A DNA stretch of 64,000 nucleotides, taken from positions 1 through 64,000 of the forward strand of contig CALWNE010000034.1 in NCBI GenBank assembly GCA_944382705.1, in the 5' to 3' direction. The notes below the pieces were generated by a model, which saw only the letters and a list, made by a program, of their open reading frames with translations, made no database searches and was not told where the DNA came from. Origin of the DNA: an uncultured Allofournierella sp. Lineage in GTDB: Bacteria; Bacillota; Clostridia; Oscillospirales; Ruminococcaceae. This document shows, piece after piece, positions 43,001 through 51,140 of this stretch. A program made the position numbers and the translations under genes. How positions within the stretch are numbered: position 1 is the first letter of the stretch; the number at the start of each line of letters is the position of its first letter.

Positions 43001-43508
43001 TACCGCCGCCGAGCGGGGCACAGCCCTCCACGCCTTTTTGCAGCACGCAGACCTGGACGCCGCAGCACGGGATGTGCGGGCGGAGGCCCAGCGCCAGGTC
43101 AAGCAGAAGCTGCTGCTGCCGGATTTGTACGACAAGCTGGATTTTGCCAAGCTGGAGACCTTTTTTGCCAGCGGACTGTATGCCCGGCTGCAAACCGCCC
43201 AAAAGGTGCACCGGGAGTTTGAGTTTATTACGGCGCTGCCTGCCCAGCGGGCGGCGGTGGACAAAACAGCGGATTACGGCGCCGCTCAGGTACTGGTGCA
43301 GGGTGTGGCAGACCTGATTTTGGAATTTGAGGACTTTATTGAACTGGTGGACTACAAAACCGACCGGGGCAAAACCGCCCAGCAGCTGGCGCAGGAGTAC
43401 CGCCCCCAGCTGGAGCTGTACGCCCAGGCCATCCGCCGCCGGTTCCCCAAACCCATCCGCCGCATGACCCTGTACAGCTTTGCTTTGGGCCAGGAGATTG
43501 AATTGTAA
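40020..43508 (+). CDS. addA: Helicase-nuclease subunit AddA
   Basis: 1162 residues, UvrD-type superfamily 1A helicase with a C-terminal nuclease. Walker A AAAGSGKTAVLVERAVR near residue 25, FTRAAAASLRAKL, the Walker B VDEYQDTN near 395, QSIYRFRQADPTIF, MTVHRSKGLEFPVVF, VLYVAFTRARDRLVL and the nuclease ELVDYKTDRGKT near 1110 are all present. It loads on DNA ends and unwinds 3' to 5' together with AddB. AAGGAGG precedes the ATG. The pair forms a two-gene operon. Confidence 0.96.
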   Translation: MASIKFTTDQTRAIEHRQGALLVSAAAGSGKTAVLVERAVRLMCREQDPVDADRLLIVTFTRAAAASLRAKLSQRLAAQLAKNPGSAHLQRQRMLLQRAPICTIDSYCLQLLQANFQTLDIPADFTTADGPQLAQLRRQALADALEVACQDPDFCAFADLYGKGRSDAMASRVVEQLHDFLSSMPYPAKTLEQFCAQWEQPGTLDESLWGQALRQQARRGLESALELAQLNLEQAEQDPQLETAYLPALQGDVQAVETLLDAVEQQPWDGLCAASRSLKYERLKPVKDYTGTVIQTVKDRRDLLKDTLKRLQEKVFICTEEEFQQDKAQAAPLVRALARAQQEFERRFTIAKLEEKMLEFSDVEHLALRLLQNEDGSPTPLAAQISEHFYEVMVDEYQDTNALQDTLYHCLAKPDGSNLFFVGDLKQSIYRFRQADPTIFQQKLRDFVEYGTPGDQKLFLDANFRSAPGVIGAVNALFTPIMTRSLGGVDYGPGERLVPGLGEVENYGGYTGDCQLELVESQQPAGDAALIARRIQQMMDPASGFTVRGEDGPRPPVYEDFCILLRSRGAFSDYAAQLESQGIPVYVDRAENLLDAPEVRPVASLLRVLDNPAQDIHLAAVMLSGLGGFVSDDLVRIRTECRKGSFYGAVMASQQPKVQEFGQWLATLRGLARSLPVDRLMEEIFLRTGCLAAAGAMPDGEARRENLRQFAQFAASCGRQGLPGLVRAMDAALASGGVPGPEQGQSRPGCVTIMTVHRSKGLEFPVVFCADLGREFNKEDLRAAAVFHPQLGIGLTLRAGQGGTFTTAPYRAVQSALAQEGLSEEMRVLYVAFTRARDRLVLTMPTKDAAKLVQKMALRLGGGAPDPYLLEHCQSRGEWVMQAALLHPAAQSLCRQMEVDIAPGALVSQKELAHCFQVNFQLDEPEEVLPASPASLPQAQPDEAFAQALAQRLDWQYPRQALTKVPAKVSVTSLVHTAREMTLERPAFLYKEGLTAAERGTALHAFLQHADLDAAARDVRAEAQRQVKQKLLLPDLYDKLDFAKLETFFASGLYARLQTAQKVHREFEFITALPAQRAAVDKTADYGAAQVLVQGVADLILEFEDFIELVDYKTDRGKTAQQLAQEYRPQLELYAQAIRRRFPKPIRRMTLYSFALGQEIEL

Positions 43509-43617
43509 CCATACCATTGTATGCAGCTGGTGGAATTGCTGGTGTTTTGCATAAAATTTACAAAAAACCTTTAAACTGTAAATTTAAAATGGTAGTATAT
43601 TCATGTACGGTGCAATG

Positions 43618-43659
43618 GGGTGTCTGCCCCACATAAGGGCGCAGCTTTCAGACATACCC
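43618..43659 (+). promoter_or_regulatory. Structured leader before the small lipoprotein gene
   Basis: GGGTGTCTG can pair with CAGACA-TACCC, enclosing a GCCC/GGGC hairpin. The AT-rich stretch at 43548-43605 upstream probably holds the promoter, but several overlapping -35/-10 choices exist. No known riboswitch class was recognised. Confidence 0.35.
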
Positions 43660-43697
43660 AATGCCTTAAACCATTGAATTGAGTAAGGGGGAGTTTT

Positions 43698-44207
43698 GTG
43701 AAGCACACAAAAGCTTTTGCCTGTCTGGTTGGCGCTGCGGCGCTGGCTATGGGCCTTACCGCCTGTGGTAATAATGGAGCCCAGCAGGCCGCCGTGGCAG
43801 GCTTGGAGCAGCTGTTTCAGGTTACCCAGCAGGACTACCAGGACTTTATGCAGCAGGTTTCTCCGGCAGAGCCCAGCCAGGAGCCGGGTCTGGAAAGCCA
43901 GCAGGGGCTGGAGGAGTACATTGCTGCTGAGTACGCCGGCATCATGACCCAGCAGGGCTACGAGCAGGCGGCGGAAAACCGCATCATCACCAAAATTATG
44001 AAGGCAGCCCAGGAGCAGGGCGAGGACTTTACCAATGTAAAGGTGGAGCTGGAGGAGCGCTCCGGTGAAACGGAAGGCGAGCAGTACAACTACACCGTTA
44101 CCCTCTCGGCCGGGCAGAGCACCCTCACCGCCACCGGTGCAGTGGTGGTGGTACAGCAGGACGGCAGCTGGAAGATGGATGCCATTACCCTGAACGGCCT
44201 GGAATAA
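43698..44207 (+). CDS. Small secreted lipoprotein of unknown function
   Basis: 169 residues from a GTG start with AAGGGGGAG upstream. The signal peptide ends in the lipobox LTAC at residues 20-23, then a glutamine/glutamate-rich linker and a C-terminal half with a beta-rich, repeat-like region (KVELEERSGE, NYTVTLSAGQSTLTATGAVVVVQQDGSW) that resembles small DUF-type domains in clostridial lipoproteins. It is anchored to the outer face of the membrane. No enzyme motif is seen. Confidence 0.75.
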   Translation: MKHTKAFACLVGAAALAMGLTACGNNGAQQAAVAGLEQLFQVTQQDYQDFMQQVSPAEPSQEPGLESQQGLEEYIAAEYAGIMTQQGYEQAAENRIITKIMKAAQEQGEDFTNVKVELEERSGETEGEQYNYTVTLSAGQSTLTATGAVVVVQQDGSWKMDAITLNGLE

Positions 44208-44245
44208 GCCGGTATAAAAATTAAAAAAACACCCAAAACTCCCTC

Positions 44246-44274
44246 TTGACGCAGGGCAAAAGCTGTGCTATACT
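44246..44274 (+). promoter_or_regulatory. Promoter of infC-rpmI-rplT
   Basis: TTGACG, 17 bp, TATACT, one of the best promoter matches in the window; leader of about 200 nt. Confidence 0.75.
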
Positions 44275-44293
44275 TAGCCAGTAAAGAAAGCAG

Positions 44294-44439
44294 CAACCGG
44301 CTAGCCGCCGTGCTCACCTTGCGTTCCAGTCAGGAGCCGGGTCATAGGTTGTAAGTGGATAAAACTTAATACAAGTTTAAAAATCCCTTACTGCGTGTGT
44401 GTTTCAATGCGGCTGCCAACTGGCGGCCGCATTTCATTT
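44294..44439 (+). promoter_or_regulatory. infC operon leader with attenuator (L20-leader-like)
   Basis: CAACCGGCT (44294-44302) can pair with AGCCGG (44335-44340) and GGTTG (44347-44351), and a terminator hairpin follows at 44406-44433 (AATGCGGC-T-GCC with its complement around AACT, then TCATTTTG). A structured leader ending in an attenuator before infC-rpmI-rplT fits autoregulation by protein L20 in Firmicutes. The family match is inferred from position and shape, not from a covariance search. Confidence 0.6.
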
Positions 44440-44478
44440 TGTTTTACAGTGATAACATCAAATTGGAGGTGTATCCAT

Positions 44479-45009
44479 ATCGCTACGAACGGCAAAAAAG
44501 ATCTTGAAATCAACGAGGGCATTCGTGATAAAGAAATCCGCCTGATCGGTGCGGACGGCAGCCAGCTTGGCGTCATGTCCAGCCGTGAGGCCCTGCGCAT
44601 GGCCGAGGAGCAGAATCTGGATCTGGTGAAAATCGCCCCGCAGGCGGTTCCCCCCGTGTGCAAGATTCTGGACTACGGCAAGTATCGTTTTGAGCAGCAG
44701 AAGCGTGAGAAGGAAGCCAAGAAGAACCAGAAGGTTATTGAAATCAAGGAAATCCGTCTCTCCCTCAACATCGACACGAACGACTTCAACACCAAGGTCA
44801 ACCAGGCTGCAAAGTTCCTGAAGGCCGGCCACAAGATCAAGGTATCCATCCGGTTCCGGGGCCGTGAGATGGCTCACACCAACCTGGGCCTGGAGGTACA
44901 AAAGCGCTTTGCTGATGCGCTGCCCGACGCAGTGGTGGATAAGCAGCCCAAGCTGGAAGGCCGGAGCATGCAGATGTTCATGAGCCCCAAGCCCAATCAG
45001 ACCAAGTAA
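44479..45009 (+). CDS. infC: Translation initiation factor IF-3 (AUC start)
   Basis: 176 residues. IF3 binds the 30S subunit and enforces start-codon and initiator-tRNA selection. EINEGIRDKEIRLIGADGSQLGV, ALRMAEEQNLDLVKIAPQA, PPVCKILDYGKYRFEQQKREKEAKK and IRLSLNIDTNDF are family sequence. No ATG, GTG or TTG is in frame near the N-terminus; ATC at 44479 lies 9 nt after GGAGG and gives IATNGKKDLEINEG. Non-AUG starts are a known feature of infC and allow IF3 to limit its own synthesis. An in-frame GTG at 44395 would need translation through the attenuator. Confidence 0.95.
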   Translation: MATNGKKDLEINEGIRDKEIRLIGADGSQLGVMSSREALRMAEEQNLDLVKIAPQAVPPVCKILDYGKYRFEQQKREKEAKKNQKVIEIKEIRLSLNIDTNDFNTKVNQAAKFLKAGHKIKVSIRFRGREMAHTNLGLEVQKRFADALPDAVVDKQPKLEGRSMQMFMSPKPNQTK

Positions 45010-45034
45010 TTCAAACATTAGGAGGAAATTCAAA

Positions 45035-45232
45035 ATGCCTAAGATTAAAACTCACTCCGGTGCAAAGAAACGCTTTAAGCTGACCAAGAACGGCAAGGTA
45101 AAGCGCGGCCCCGCCTTCCACAGCCACATCCTGACCAAGAAGAGCACCAAGCTCAAGCGCGGCATGCGTAAGAACGCTTACGCCGACAAGACCAACGCAG
45201 CAGCTGTTAAGGCTATGCTGCCCTACGCCTAA
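45035..45232 (+). CDS. rpmI: 50S ribosomal protein L35
   Basis: 65 residues, the usual size, very basic: KIKTHSGAKKRFKLTKNGKVKRG, HILTKKSTKLKRGMRK. A component of the large ribosomal subunit, second in the infC operon, with AGGAGGA upstream. No unusual feature. Confidence 0.98.
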   Translation: MPKIKTHSGAKKRFKLTKNGKVKRGPAFHSHILTKKSTKLKRGMRKNAYADKTNAAAVKAMLPYA

Positions 45233-45306
45233 TCACCGCTTGCGCGGCCACACAGGCAAGGTAATCGTAATTCTTTAGATTGTGACTGTAAAGGAGATAT
45301 ATAACA

Positions 45307-45660
45307 ATGGCTCGTATTAAAGGCGCTATGATGACCCGCAAACGCAGAAAGAAGACTCTGAAGCTGGCTAAGGGCTACTACGGCAGCAAGTCCAAGCATT
45401 TCAAGATGGCCAAGCAGCAGGTCATGAAGAGCGGCAACTACGCTTTCGTTGGCCGTAAGCTGAAGAAGCGTCAGTTCCGCAACCTGTGGATCACACGCAT
45501 CAACAACGCTGTTCGTGCTCAGGGCATGAACTACTCCAGCTTCATGAACGGCCTGAAGAAGGCTGGCATCGAGCTGAACCGCAAGATGCTGAGCGAGATG
45601 GCTATCAACGATCCCGCTTCCTTCACCGCTCTGGTGGAGACCGCCAAGAAGGCTCTGTAA
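45307..45660 (+). CDS. rplT: 50S ribosomal protein L20
   Basis: 117 residues. ARIKGAMMTRKRRKKTLKLAKGYYG, GRKLKKRQFRNLWITRINNAVR and NRKMLSEMAINDP-type blocks are standard L20. It is an assembly protein of the large subunit and, in Firmicutes, the repressor that binds the operon leader. AAGGAGATATA precedes the ATG. It ends the operon before a strong hairpin. Confidence 0.98.
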   Translation: MARIKGAMMTRKRRKKTLKLAKGYYGSKSKHFKMAKQQVMKSGNYAFVGRKLKKRQFRNLWITRINNAVRAQGMNYSSFMNGLKKAGIELNRKMLSEMAINDPASFTALVETAKKAL

Positions 45661-45668
45661 GTTGATAC

Positions 45669-45712
45669 ATACAAAGCAACGCCCGCGCCTGCGCACGGGC
45701 GTCGCTTTGTAT
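45669..45712. terminator. Strong hairpin after rplT
   Basis: ATACAAAGC-ACGCCCG pairs with CGGGCGT-GCTTTGTAT (one mismatch) around 10 nt. Only a short T-containing end follows, so it may act partly as a terminator and partly as an mRNA-end stabiliser. Confidence 0.6.
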
Positions 45713-45734
45713 CTAGCCATAGGGAGCACAAACT

Positions 45735-46517
45735 ATGCCAGAACGCATTACAAGCCGTGAAAACGCAAAAATTAAATATGCCTGCAAGCTGGCCCAAAGT
45801 GCAGCCTTCCGCCTTGAAGAACAAGCGTTCTTTGCGGAGGGCTTCAAGCTTTGCACAGATCTTGCAGCCGCTTGCCCTTTAAAGGTAATATATTATACCG
45901 ACAAAGCTCTCGCCAAATGGCCCCAGCTTGCCCAGCTTAACTGCGAGCAGTATCTGGTGCAGGACCATGTGGCCGAAAAACTGGCTGGGGTACAGTCCAG
46001 CCAGGGGGTGTTCGGTGTGTTCGCCCGGCCCCAAACCCAGTTTGGCCAGCTGCCCCAAAAGGGCCGCTTTCTGGCCCTGGACCGGGTGCAGGACCCTGGC
46101 AATGTGGGGGCGCTCATCCGCAGTGCCGCTGCTTTTGGGTTTGATGGGGTTATTGTAGGCCCCGGCTGTGCCGATGTGTTCGGCCCCAAGGTGCTGCGGG
46201 CCAGCATGGGCGCTGCCGCCCAGCTGCCGGTGGTGCTTTGTCCCAATCTGCCGGACGCACTGGCCCAGCTGCGGGCCTGGGGCTGCACCTGTTTGGCTGC
46301 CGCCCTCTACAACAGCCAGCCCCTGCACCAGGTGGACCCCAACCCCGCCGGTGGTGTATGTGTGGTAATTGGCAGCGAGGGACAGGGCCTTTCTCAGCAG
46401 GTGATTGACGCCTGCGATGCCGCCGTGCGCATTCCCATCACCTCCCGGGTGGAAAGCCTCAACGCCAGCGTGGCGGGCAGCGTGCTGCTGTGGCATTTCC
46501 GGGGAGATTTGGTATGA
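45735..46517 (+). CDS. SpoU/TrmH family RNA 2'-O-methyltransferase
   Basis: 260 residues with an N-terminal substrate-binding domain and a C-terminal SPOUT knot. The three SpoU motifs are VQDPGNVGALIRSAAAFG, VVIGSEGQGLS and RIPITSRVESLNASVAGSVLL. Such enzymes methylate the ribose of rRNA or tRNA with S-adenosylmethionine. The place after rplT is common in Firmicutes (YsgA type). The exact target is unknown. It overlaps dprA by 4 bp. Confidence 0.92.
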   Translation: MPERITSRENAKIKYACKLAQSAAFRLEEQAFFAEGFKLCTDLAAACPLKVIYYTDKALAKWPQLAQLNCEQYLVQDHVAEKLAGVQSSQGVFGVFARPQTQFGQLPQKGRFLALDRVQDPGNVGALIRSAAAFGFDGVIVGPGCADVFGPKVLRASMGAAAQLPVVLCPNLPDALAQLRAWGCTCLAAALYNSQPLHQVDPNPAGGVCVVIGSEGQGLSQQVIDACDAAVRIPITSRVESLNASVAGSVLLWHFRGDLV

Positions 46518-47614
46518 GTGCCGCCAGCCTGCCCTGGCTCTGGTTTGCCTGGGTACTGGGCCCTGGAGCGGCCCGCAGCGGCTCGGTGCTGGAACTGTAC
46601 GGCACCGCCCAGGAGCTGTGGGAGTGCGTGGGCCGAGAGGACATGAGCGCCCTGTTCAGCCCCGCCCAGCTGCGCCGTTTGCAGGACAAAACACCTCAAG
46701 AGTTTGCGCCGGTGCTGGAAAGCTGCCAGCGGCTGGGGGTGCAGCTGCTTTGCTGGAACCACCCGGACTACCCCCAAAGATTAAAATACCTGCCGGACGC
46801 TCCGCCGGTGCTTTATTGCACCGGGGATGTTTCGGCCCTTAACGCCGCCGATTCGGTGGCTATGATTGGCAGCCGCCGCCCCAGCAGCTATGGGGTGGAG
46901 GCCGCTGTATGCCTGAGCAATGGGCTGGCCCAGGAGGGCGTATGCCTGGTAAGCGGTCTGGCCGAAGGGCTGGACAGCGAAGCCCACAAAGCGGCGGTGG
47001 CCGAAGGCACGCCCACGGTGGCTGTGCTGGGCACCGCCATTGACAAAACCTATCCCGCTGCCAACCGCCGCCTGCGCCAGCAGGTGGAGCAGGTGGGCAC
47101 GGTGATCAGCGAAGCTGGGCCGGGGCAGGCCACCAACGCAGGCAGCTTTTTACTGCGCAACCGGCTGATTGCCGGTTTGAGCGATGCGGTGTGTGTGGTG
47201 GAAGCCCGGGAAAAAAGCGGCACCATGAACACCGTGGAGCACGCCAGGCGGTACCGCCGCCCGGTGTATGCCGTGCCCGGTGCCATCTTCAGCCCTCTGT
47301 GCGGAGGCACCAATCTTCTGCTGGAGCAGGGCCAGGCTATGGCCGCCAGCAGTCCCCAGCGAATTTTAAAAGACTTGGGGAGAGAACCAACGGCTCCCCA
47401 GCGCCGGACCACCGGGCCTTCCCGGCAGGAAACCGGCGCACTCAGCCCCCAGGCGGCGGCCATGGCCAAGGTGCTTACCGCCCGGCCTCAGGGGCTGGAA
47501 CCCCTGGCCGCTGCCACCGGCCTGAATGCCGGGCAGGCACTGGCGGCCTTGCTGGAACTGGAGCTCAGCGGCCTTGCCGTAAGCTCCGCCGGCGGACAAT
47601 ACCGAAGCAGATAA
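46514..47614 (+). CDS. dprA: DNA processing protein DprA
   Basis: 366 residues. DprA protects incoming single-stranded DNA during transformation and loads RecA. A short N-terminal helical domain precedes the Rossmann fold: VAMIGSRRPSSYG, LVSGLAEGLDSEAHKAA, AVLGTAIDKTYPAAN, GSFLLRNRLIAGLSDAVCVVEA and NTVEHARRYRRPVYAVPG; a winged-helix domain ends the protein. The ATG overlaps the previous stop (ATGA). A GGGCCTG/CAGGCCC stem at 47622-47641 separates it from topA. Confidence 0.95.
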   Translation: MSAASLPWLWFAWVLGPGAARSGSVLELYGTAQELWECVGREDMSALFSPAQLRRLQDKTPQEFAPVLESCQRLGVQLLCWNHPDYPQRLKYLPDAPPVLYCTGDVSALNAADSVAMIGSRRPSSYGVEAAVCLSNGLAQEGVCLVSGLAEGLDSEAHKAAVAEGTPTVAVLGTAIDKTYPAANRRLRQQVEQVGTVISEAGPGQATNAGSFLLRNRLIAGLSDAVCVVEAREKSGTMNTVEHARRYRRPVYAVPGAIFSPLCGGTNLLLEQGQAMAASSPQRILKDLGREPTAPQRRTTGPSRQETGALSPQAAAMAKVLTARPQGLEPLAAATGLNAGQALAALLELELSGLAVSSAGGQYRSR

Positions 47615-47671
47615 GGGAACCGGGCCTGTACACCCAGGCCCTGCCCTTTGCATTGCAAGGGAGTGTAAACT

Positions 47672-49753
47672 ATGTCAAAATTGGTTATTGTGGAGTCGCC
47701 TGCCAAGGCGAAAACCATTCGTAAATATCTGGGCGATGGCTACGAGGTCACCGCCAGCATGGGCCATATCCGGGACCTGCCCGCCAGCCAGCTGGGCATT
47801 GATGTGGAGCATGGCTATGCCCCCCAGTACATCAGCATCAAGGGCAAGGAAAAACTTATTAAAGAACTAAAAAGCGAGGCAAAAAAGGCCGAGCAGGTCT
47901 ATCTGGCAACTGACCCGGACCGGGAAGGTGAAGCCATCAGCTGGCATCTGGCCAACATTCTGGGCCTGGATGTAACCCAGCCCAACCGTGTAACCTTTGG
48001 GGAAATTACCCGCAAGGGCATTGCAGAAGGCATGGCCCATCCCCGTGCCATCGACATCGACCTGTTCAACGCCCAGCAGGCCCGCCGGATTCTGGACCGG
48101 CTGGTGGGCTACAAGCTCAGCCCCTTTTTGTGGCGCAAGGTACGCCGTGGCCTGAGCGCAGGCCGTGTGCAGAGCGTGGCCGTGCGGCTGATTGTGGACC
48201 GGGAGAAGGAGATTGAGGACTTTAAACCAGAAGAATACTGGAACCTGGACGCTACTCTTTCGCCGCCCTCCAGCCAAAAGAAATTTGCTGCCCGCCTGTA
48301 CGGCACTGCTGCCGGCAAAAAGCTGGAGGTCAAAAGCCAGCAGGAGGCCGAAACCATTGTGCAGGCACTGGAAGGCAAGGACTATACCGTTACCCGCCTG
48401 AATAAAGGCAGCCGCAAAAAGGTGCCCGCCCCGCCCTTCATCACCTCCACCTTGCAGCAGGAGGCCAGCCGTCGGCTGGGCTTTACCGCTCTGCGCACCA
48501 TGCGGGCGGCCCAAACCCTGTACGAAGGCGTGGATGTGGCGGGCCACGGCACCATGGGTCTGATTACCTACATGCGTACCGACAGCCTGCGCATCTCGGA
48601 TGAGGCAGTGGCCGGCGCCAAGGATTACATCACCGGTGCCTATGGTGAGCGGTATGTCTGCCCCAACAAGCGTACCTACAAAAGCCGCAACGCCACCGCT
48701 GCGCAGGACGCCCACGAGGCCATCCGCCCCAGTGTGCCCAGCCTGACGCCGGACGAGGTGGAAAAGAGCATCTCCGGCGATATTGCCAAGCTGTACCGGC
48801 TGATCTGGAGCCGGTTTATTGCCAGCCAGATGAGCGACTGCGAGCAGGATACCGTCACCGCCCACATCACCGCAGGGGACTACCAGTTCCGTGCCAGCGG
48901 TTATGTGGTCACCTTCGATGGCTTTACCGCTCTGTACGAGGAAGCCAGCGACGACAAAGAAAAAAAGGAAACCTCCCTGCCTCCCCTGGAGGAGGGCCAG
49001 GTGCTCAAGCTGCGGGAGCTGAAGCCGGAACAAAAGTTCACCCAGCCCCCCGCCCGCTACACCGAAGCGACCCTGATTCGCAGCCTGGAAGAAAACGGCA
49101 TTGGCCGTCCCTCCACCTATGCCCCCATCATTACCACCATCATCGACCGGGGTTATGTGGAACGGGAGCAGAAAAAGCTCAAACCCACCCTGTTGGGCCG
49201 GGCCATCAATGATTTGATGATGCAGGAATTCCCGGACATTGTGGATGTAACCTTCTCTGCCGGTATGGAAAAGAATCTGGATAAGGTGGAAAATGGCTCG
49301 GCCGACTGGCAGCAGACCATTGACCAGTTCTACCAGGGCTTTGCCCAGGCACTGGAAAAGGCCGAAAAGGACATGGAAGGCAAAAAAATCAAGGTGCCGG
49401 ACGAGGAAACCGACGAGGTTTGTGAGAAGTGCGGCCGCAAAATGGTGATTAAAACAGGCCGGTACGGCAAGTTTTTGGCCTGCCCCGGCTTCCCCGAATG
49501 CACCAATACCAAGCGGCTGGTAAAGGACACCGGCGGCAAATGCCCCAAGTGCGGCGGCCGTATGCTGCTGCGCAAGAGTGCCAAGGGCCGGGTGTACTAC
49601 GGCTGCGAAGGCTACCCCAACTGCGACTTTATGACCTGGGATGAGCCGGTGGCCGATGTATGCGAAAAGTGCGGCGCAACCCTGTTTAAAAAGGGCAGCC
49701 GCCTGTACTGCGCCAAGGAAGGCTGCGGATTTGAAAAGCAGATAACCAAATAA
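47672..49753 (+). CDS. topA: DNA topoisomerase I
   Basis: 693 residues. A type IA enzyme that relaxes negative supercoils. The Toprim domain begins KLVIVESPAKAKTIRKYLG and has ATDPDREGEAISWHL; RVQSVAVRLIVDRE follows. The catalytic tyrosine is Tyr300 in TYMRTDSLRIS. The C-terminus carries three four-cysteine zinc ribbons (CEKCGRK, CPKCGGR and CEKCGAT starts). The dprA-topA-trmFO order is common in Firmicutes. Confidence 0.97.
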   Translation: MSKLVIVESPAKAKTIRKYLGDGYEVTASMGHIRDLPASQLGIDVEHGYAPQYISIKGKEKLIKELKSEAKKAEQVYLATDPDREGEAISWHLANILGLDVTQPNRVTFGEITRKGIAEGMAHPRAIDIDLFNAQQARRILDRLVGYKLSPFLWRKVRRGLSAGRVQSVAVRLIVDREKEIEDFKPEEYWNLDATLSPPSSQKKFAARLYGTAAGKKLEVKSQQEAETIVQALEGKDYTVTRLNKGSRKKVPAPPFITSTLQQEASRRLGFTALRTMRAAQTLYEGVDVAGHGTMGLITYMRTDSLRISDEAVAGAKDYITGAYGERYVCPNKRTYKSRNATAAQDAHEAIRPSVPSLTPDEVEKSISGDIAKLYRLIWSRFIASQMSDCEQDTVTAHITAGDYQFRASGYVVTFDGFTALYEEASDDKEKKETSLPPLEEGQVLKLRELKPEQKFTQPPARYTEATLIRSLEENGIGRPSTYAPIITTIIDRGYVEREQKKLKPTLLGRAINDLMMQEFPDIVDVTFSAGMEKNLDKVENGSADWQQTIDQFYQGFAQALEKAEKDMEGKKIKVPDEETDEVCEKCGRKMVIKTGRYGKFLACPGFPECTNTKRLVKDTGGKCPKCGGRMLLRKSAKGRVYYGCEGYPNCDFMTWDEPVADVCEKCGATLFKKGSRLYCAKEGCGFEKQITK

Positions 49754-49761
49754 GGAGAACT

Positions 49762-51072
49762 ATGGAACAGCGAGTAACAATTCTGGGTGCCGGTCTGGCA
49801 GGGTGCGAAGCGGCCCTCTGGCTGGCAGACCAGGGCATTCAGGTGGATTTACACGAGCAGAAGCCCGGCAAGTTCAGCCCCGCCCACAAAAGCCAGGGCT
49901 TTGCGGAGCTGGTTTGCTCCAACAGCCTCAAGGCCGACCGGCTGGACTCGGCCAGCGGTCTGCTGAAAGCAGAAATGGACCTGCTGGGCTCCAGCCTGCT
50001 GAAGGCTGCCCGTGACTGCCGTGTGGCAGCGGGCGGCGCCCTTGCAGTGGACCGGGATTTGTTCAGCCAAACCGTCACCCAGATGGTGCAGCAGCACCCC
50101 AACATCACGGTGCACACCGGCGAGGTTACCACCATCGACCCCCAGCAGCTCACCCTGGTGGCCACCGGCCCCCTCACCGAAGGGGAACTGGCACAGGAAA
50201 TCAGCCGCCTGACCGGCGACGATAAGCTGAGTTTTTACGATGCGGCTGCCCCCATTGTTACAGCCGAAAGCCTGGACATGGACAAAATCTTTGCGGCCAG
50301 CCGTTATGGCCGGGGGGATGCGGATTATCTAAACTGCCCGTTCAATAAGGAGCAGTACGAGGCATTCCATGCCGCCCTGCTGGAGGCGGAGCGTGCCCCC
50401 CTTCACGACTTTGACGGCACCCTCACCGTGTACGAGGGCTGTATGCCCATTGAGGTGATGGCCAGCCGTGGAGCGGACACCATGCGCTACGGCCCCCTGC
50501 GTCCGGTGGGCCTTACTGACCCCCGCACCGGTCACCGGCCCTGGGCCAATGTACAGCTGCGGCGGGAAAACGCCGAGGCCAGCCTGTACAACATTGTAGG
50601 ATTTCAGACCAACCTGAAATTTGGCGAGCAAAAACGAGTGTTCGGCATGATTCCCGGCCTGGAAAACGCCGAGTTTGTGCGGTACGGTGTCATGCACCGG
50701 AACACTTTTTTAAACAGCCCCCATCTGCTGGACTGGCAGCTGTATCTCAAGCAGCACCCCAATGTGTTTTTTGCGGGCCAGATTACCGGTTTTGAGGGTT
50801 ATATGGAAAGTGCAGCCTGCGGCCTGCTGGCTGCCCGCAGCATTCTGGCACGGCTCCAGGGCCGCAGCCTGACCATGCTGCCGGCAGAGACTATGCTGGG
50901 CCAGCTGGTGCGCTACATCACCACCGAAAACAAGAACTTCCAGCCCATGGGTGCCAACATGGGCATTCTGCCCGGGCTGGAAACTCCCATCCGTGACAAG
51001 CGGGAGCGCTACATGGCCCTGGCCCAGCGGGCGGTGGCTGCCATGGAGCAGTGGGCAGCTGAAAGCTGCTGA
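49762..51072 (+). CDS. trmFO: Methylene-THF--tRNA (uracil-54-C5) methyltransferase TrmFO
   Basis: 436 residues. TrmFO makes ribothymidine 54 in the T loop of tRNA with folate as the carbon donor and FAD. The N-terminal FAD site VTILGAGLAGCEAALWLA, then FAELVCSNSLKADRL (with a conserved cysteine) and YEGCMPIEVMASRGADTMRYGPLRPVG, and the late GQITGFEGYMESAACGLLAA are typical. It starts 8 bp after topA with AAGGAG upstream. Confidence 0.97.
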   Translation: MEQRVTILGAGLAGCEAALWLADQGIQVDLHEQKPGKFSPAHKSQGFAELVCSNSLKADRLDSASGLLKAEMDLLGSSLLKAARDCRVAAGGALAVDRDLFSQTVTQMVQQHPNITVHTGEVTTIDPQQLTLVATGPLTEGELAQEISRLTGDDKLSFYDAAAPIVTAESLDMDKIFAASRYGRGDADYLNCPFNKEQYEAFHAALLEAERAPLHDFDGTLTVYEGCMPIEVMASRGADTMRYGPLRPVGLTDPRTGHRPWANVQLRRENAEASLYNIVGFQTNLKFGEQKRVFGMIPGLENAEFVRYGVMHRNTFLNSPHLLDWQLYLKQHPNVFFAGQITGFEGYMESAACGLLAARSILARLQGRSLTMLPAETMLGQLVRYITTENKNFQPMGANMGILPGLETPIRDKRERYMALAQRAVAAMEQWAAESC

Positions 51073-51140
51073 ACCCACCAGGTAAGCGATTGCAAGTTTG
51101 AGCGGAATCGTTCTTTGATACAGAAAGGGTGTGCAATTTT

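Noticed and set aside
44395..44478. Longer infC start at GTG 44395
   Set aside because: It lacks a ribosome site, lies across the attenuator hairpin and adds residues not found in IF3.
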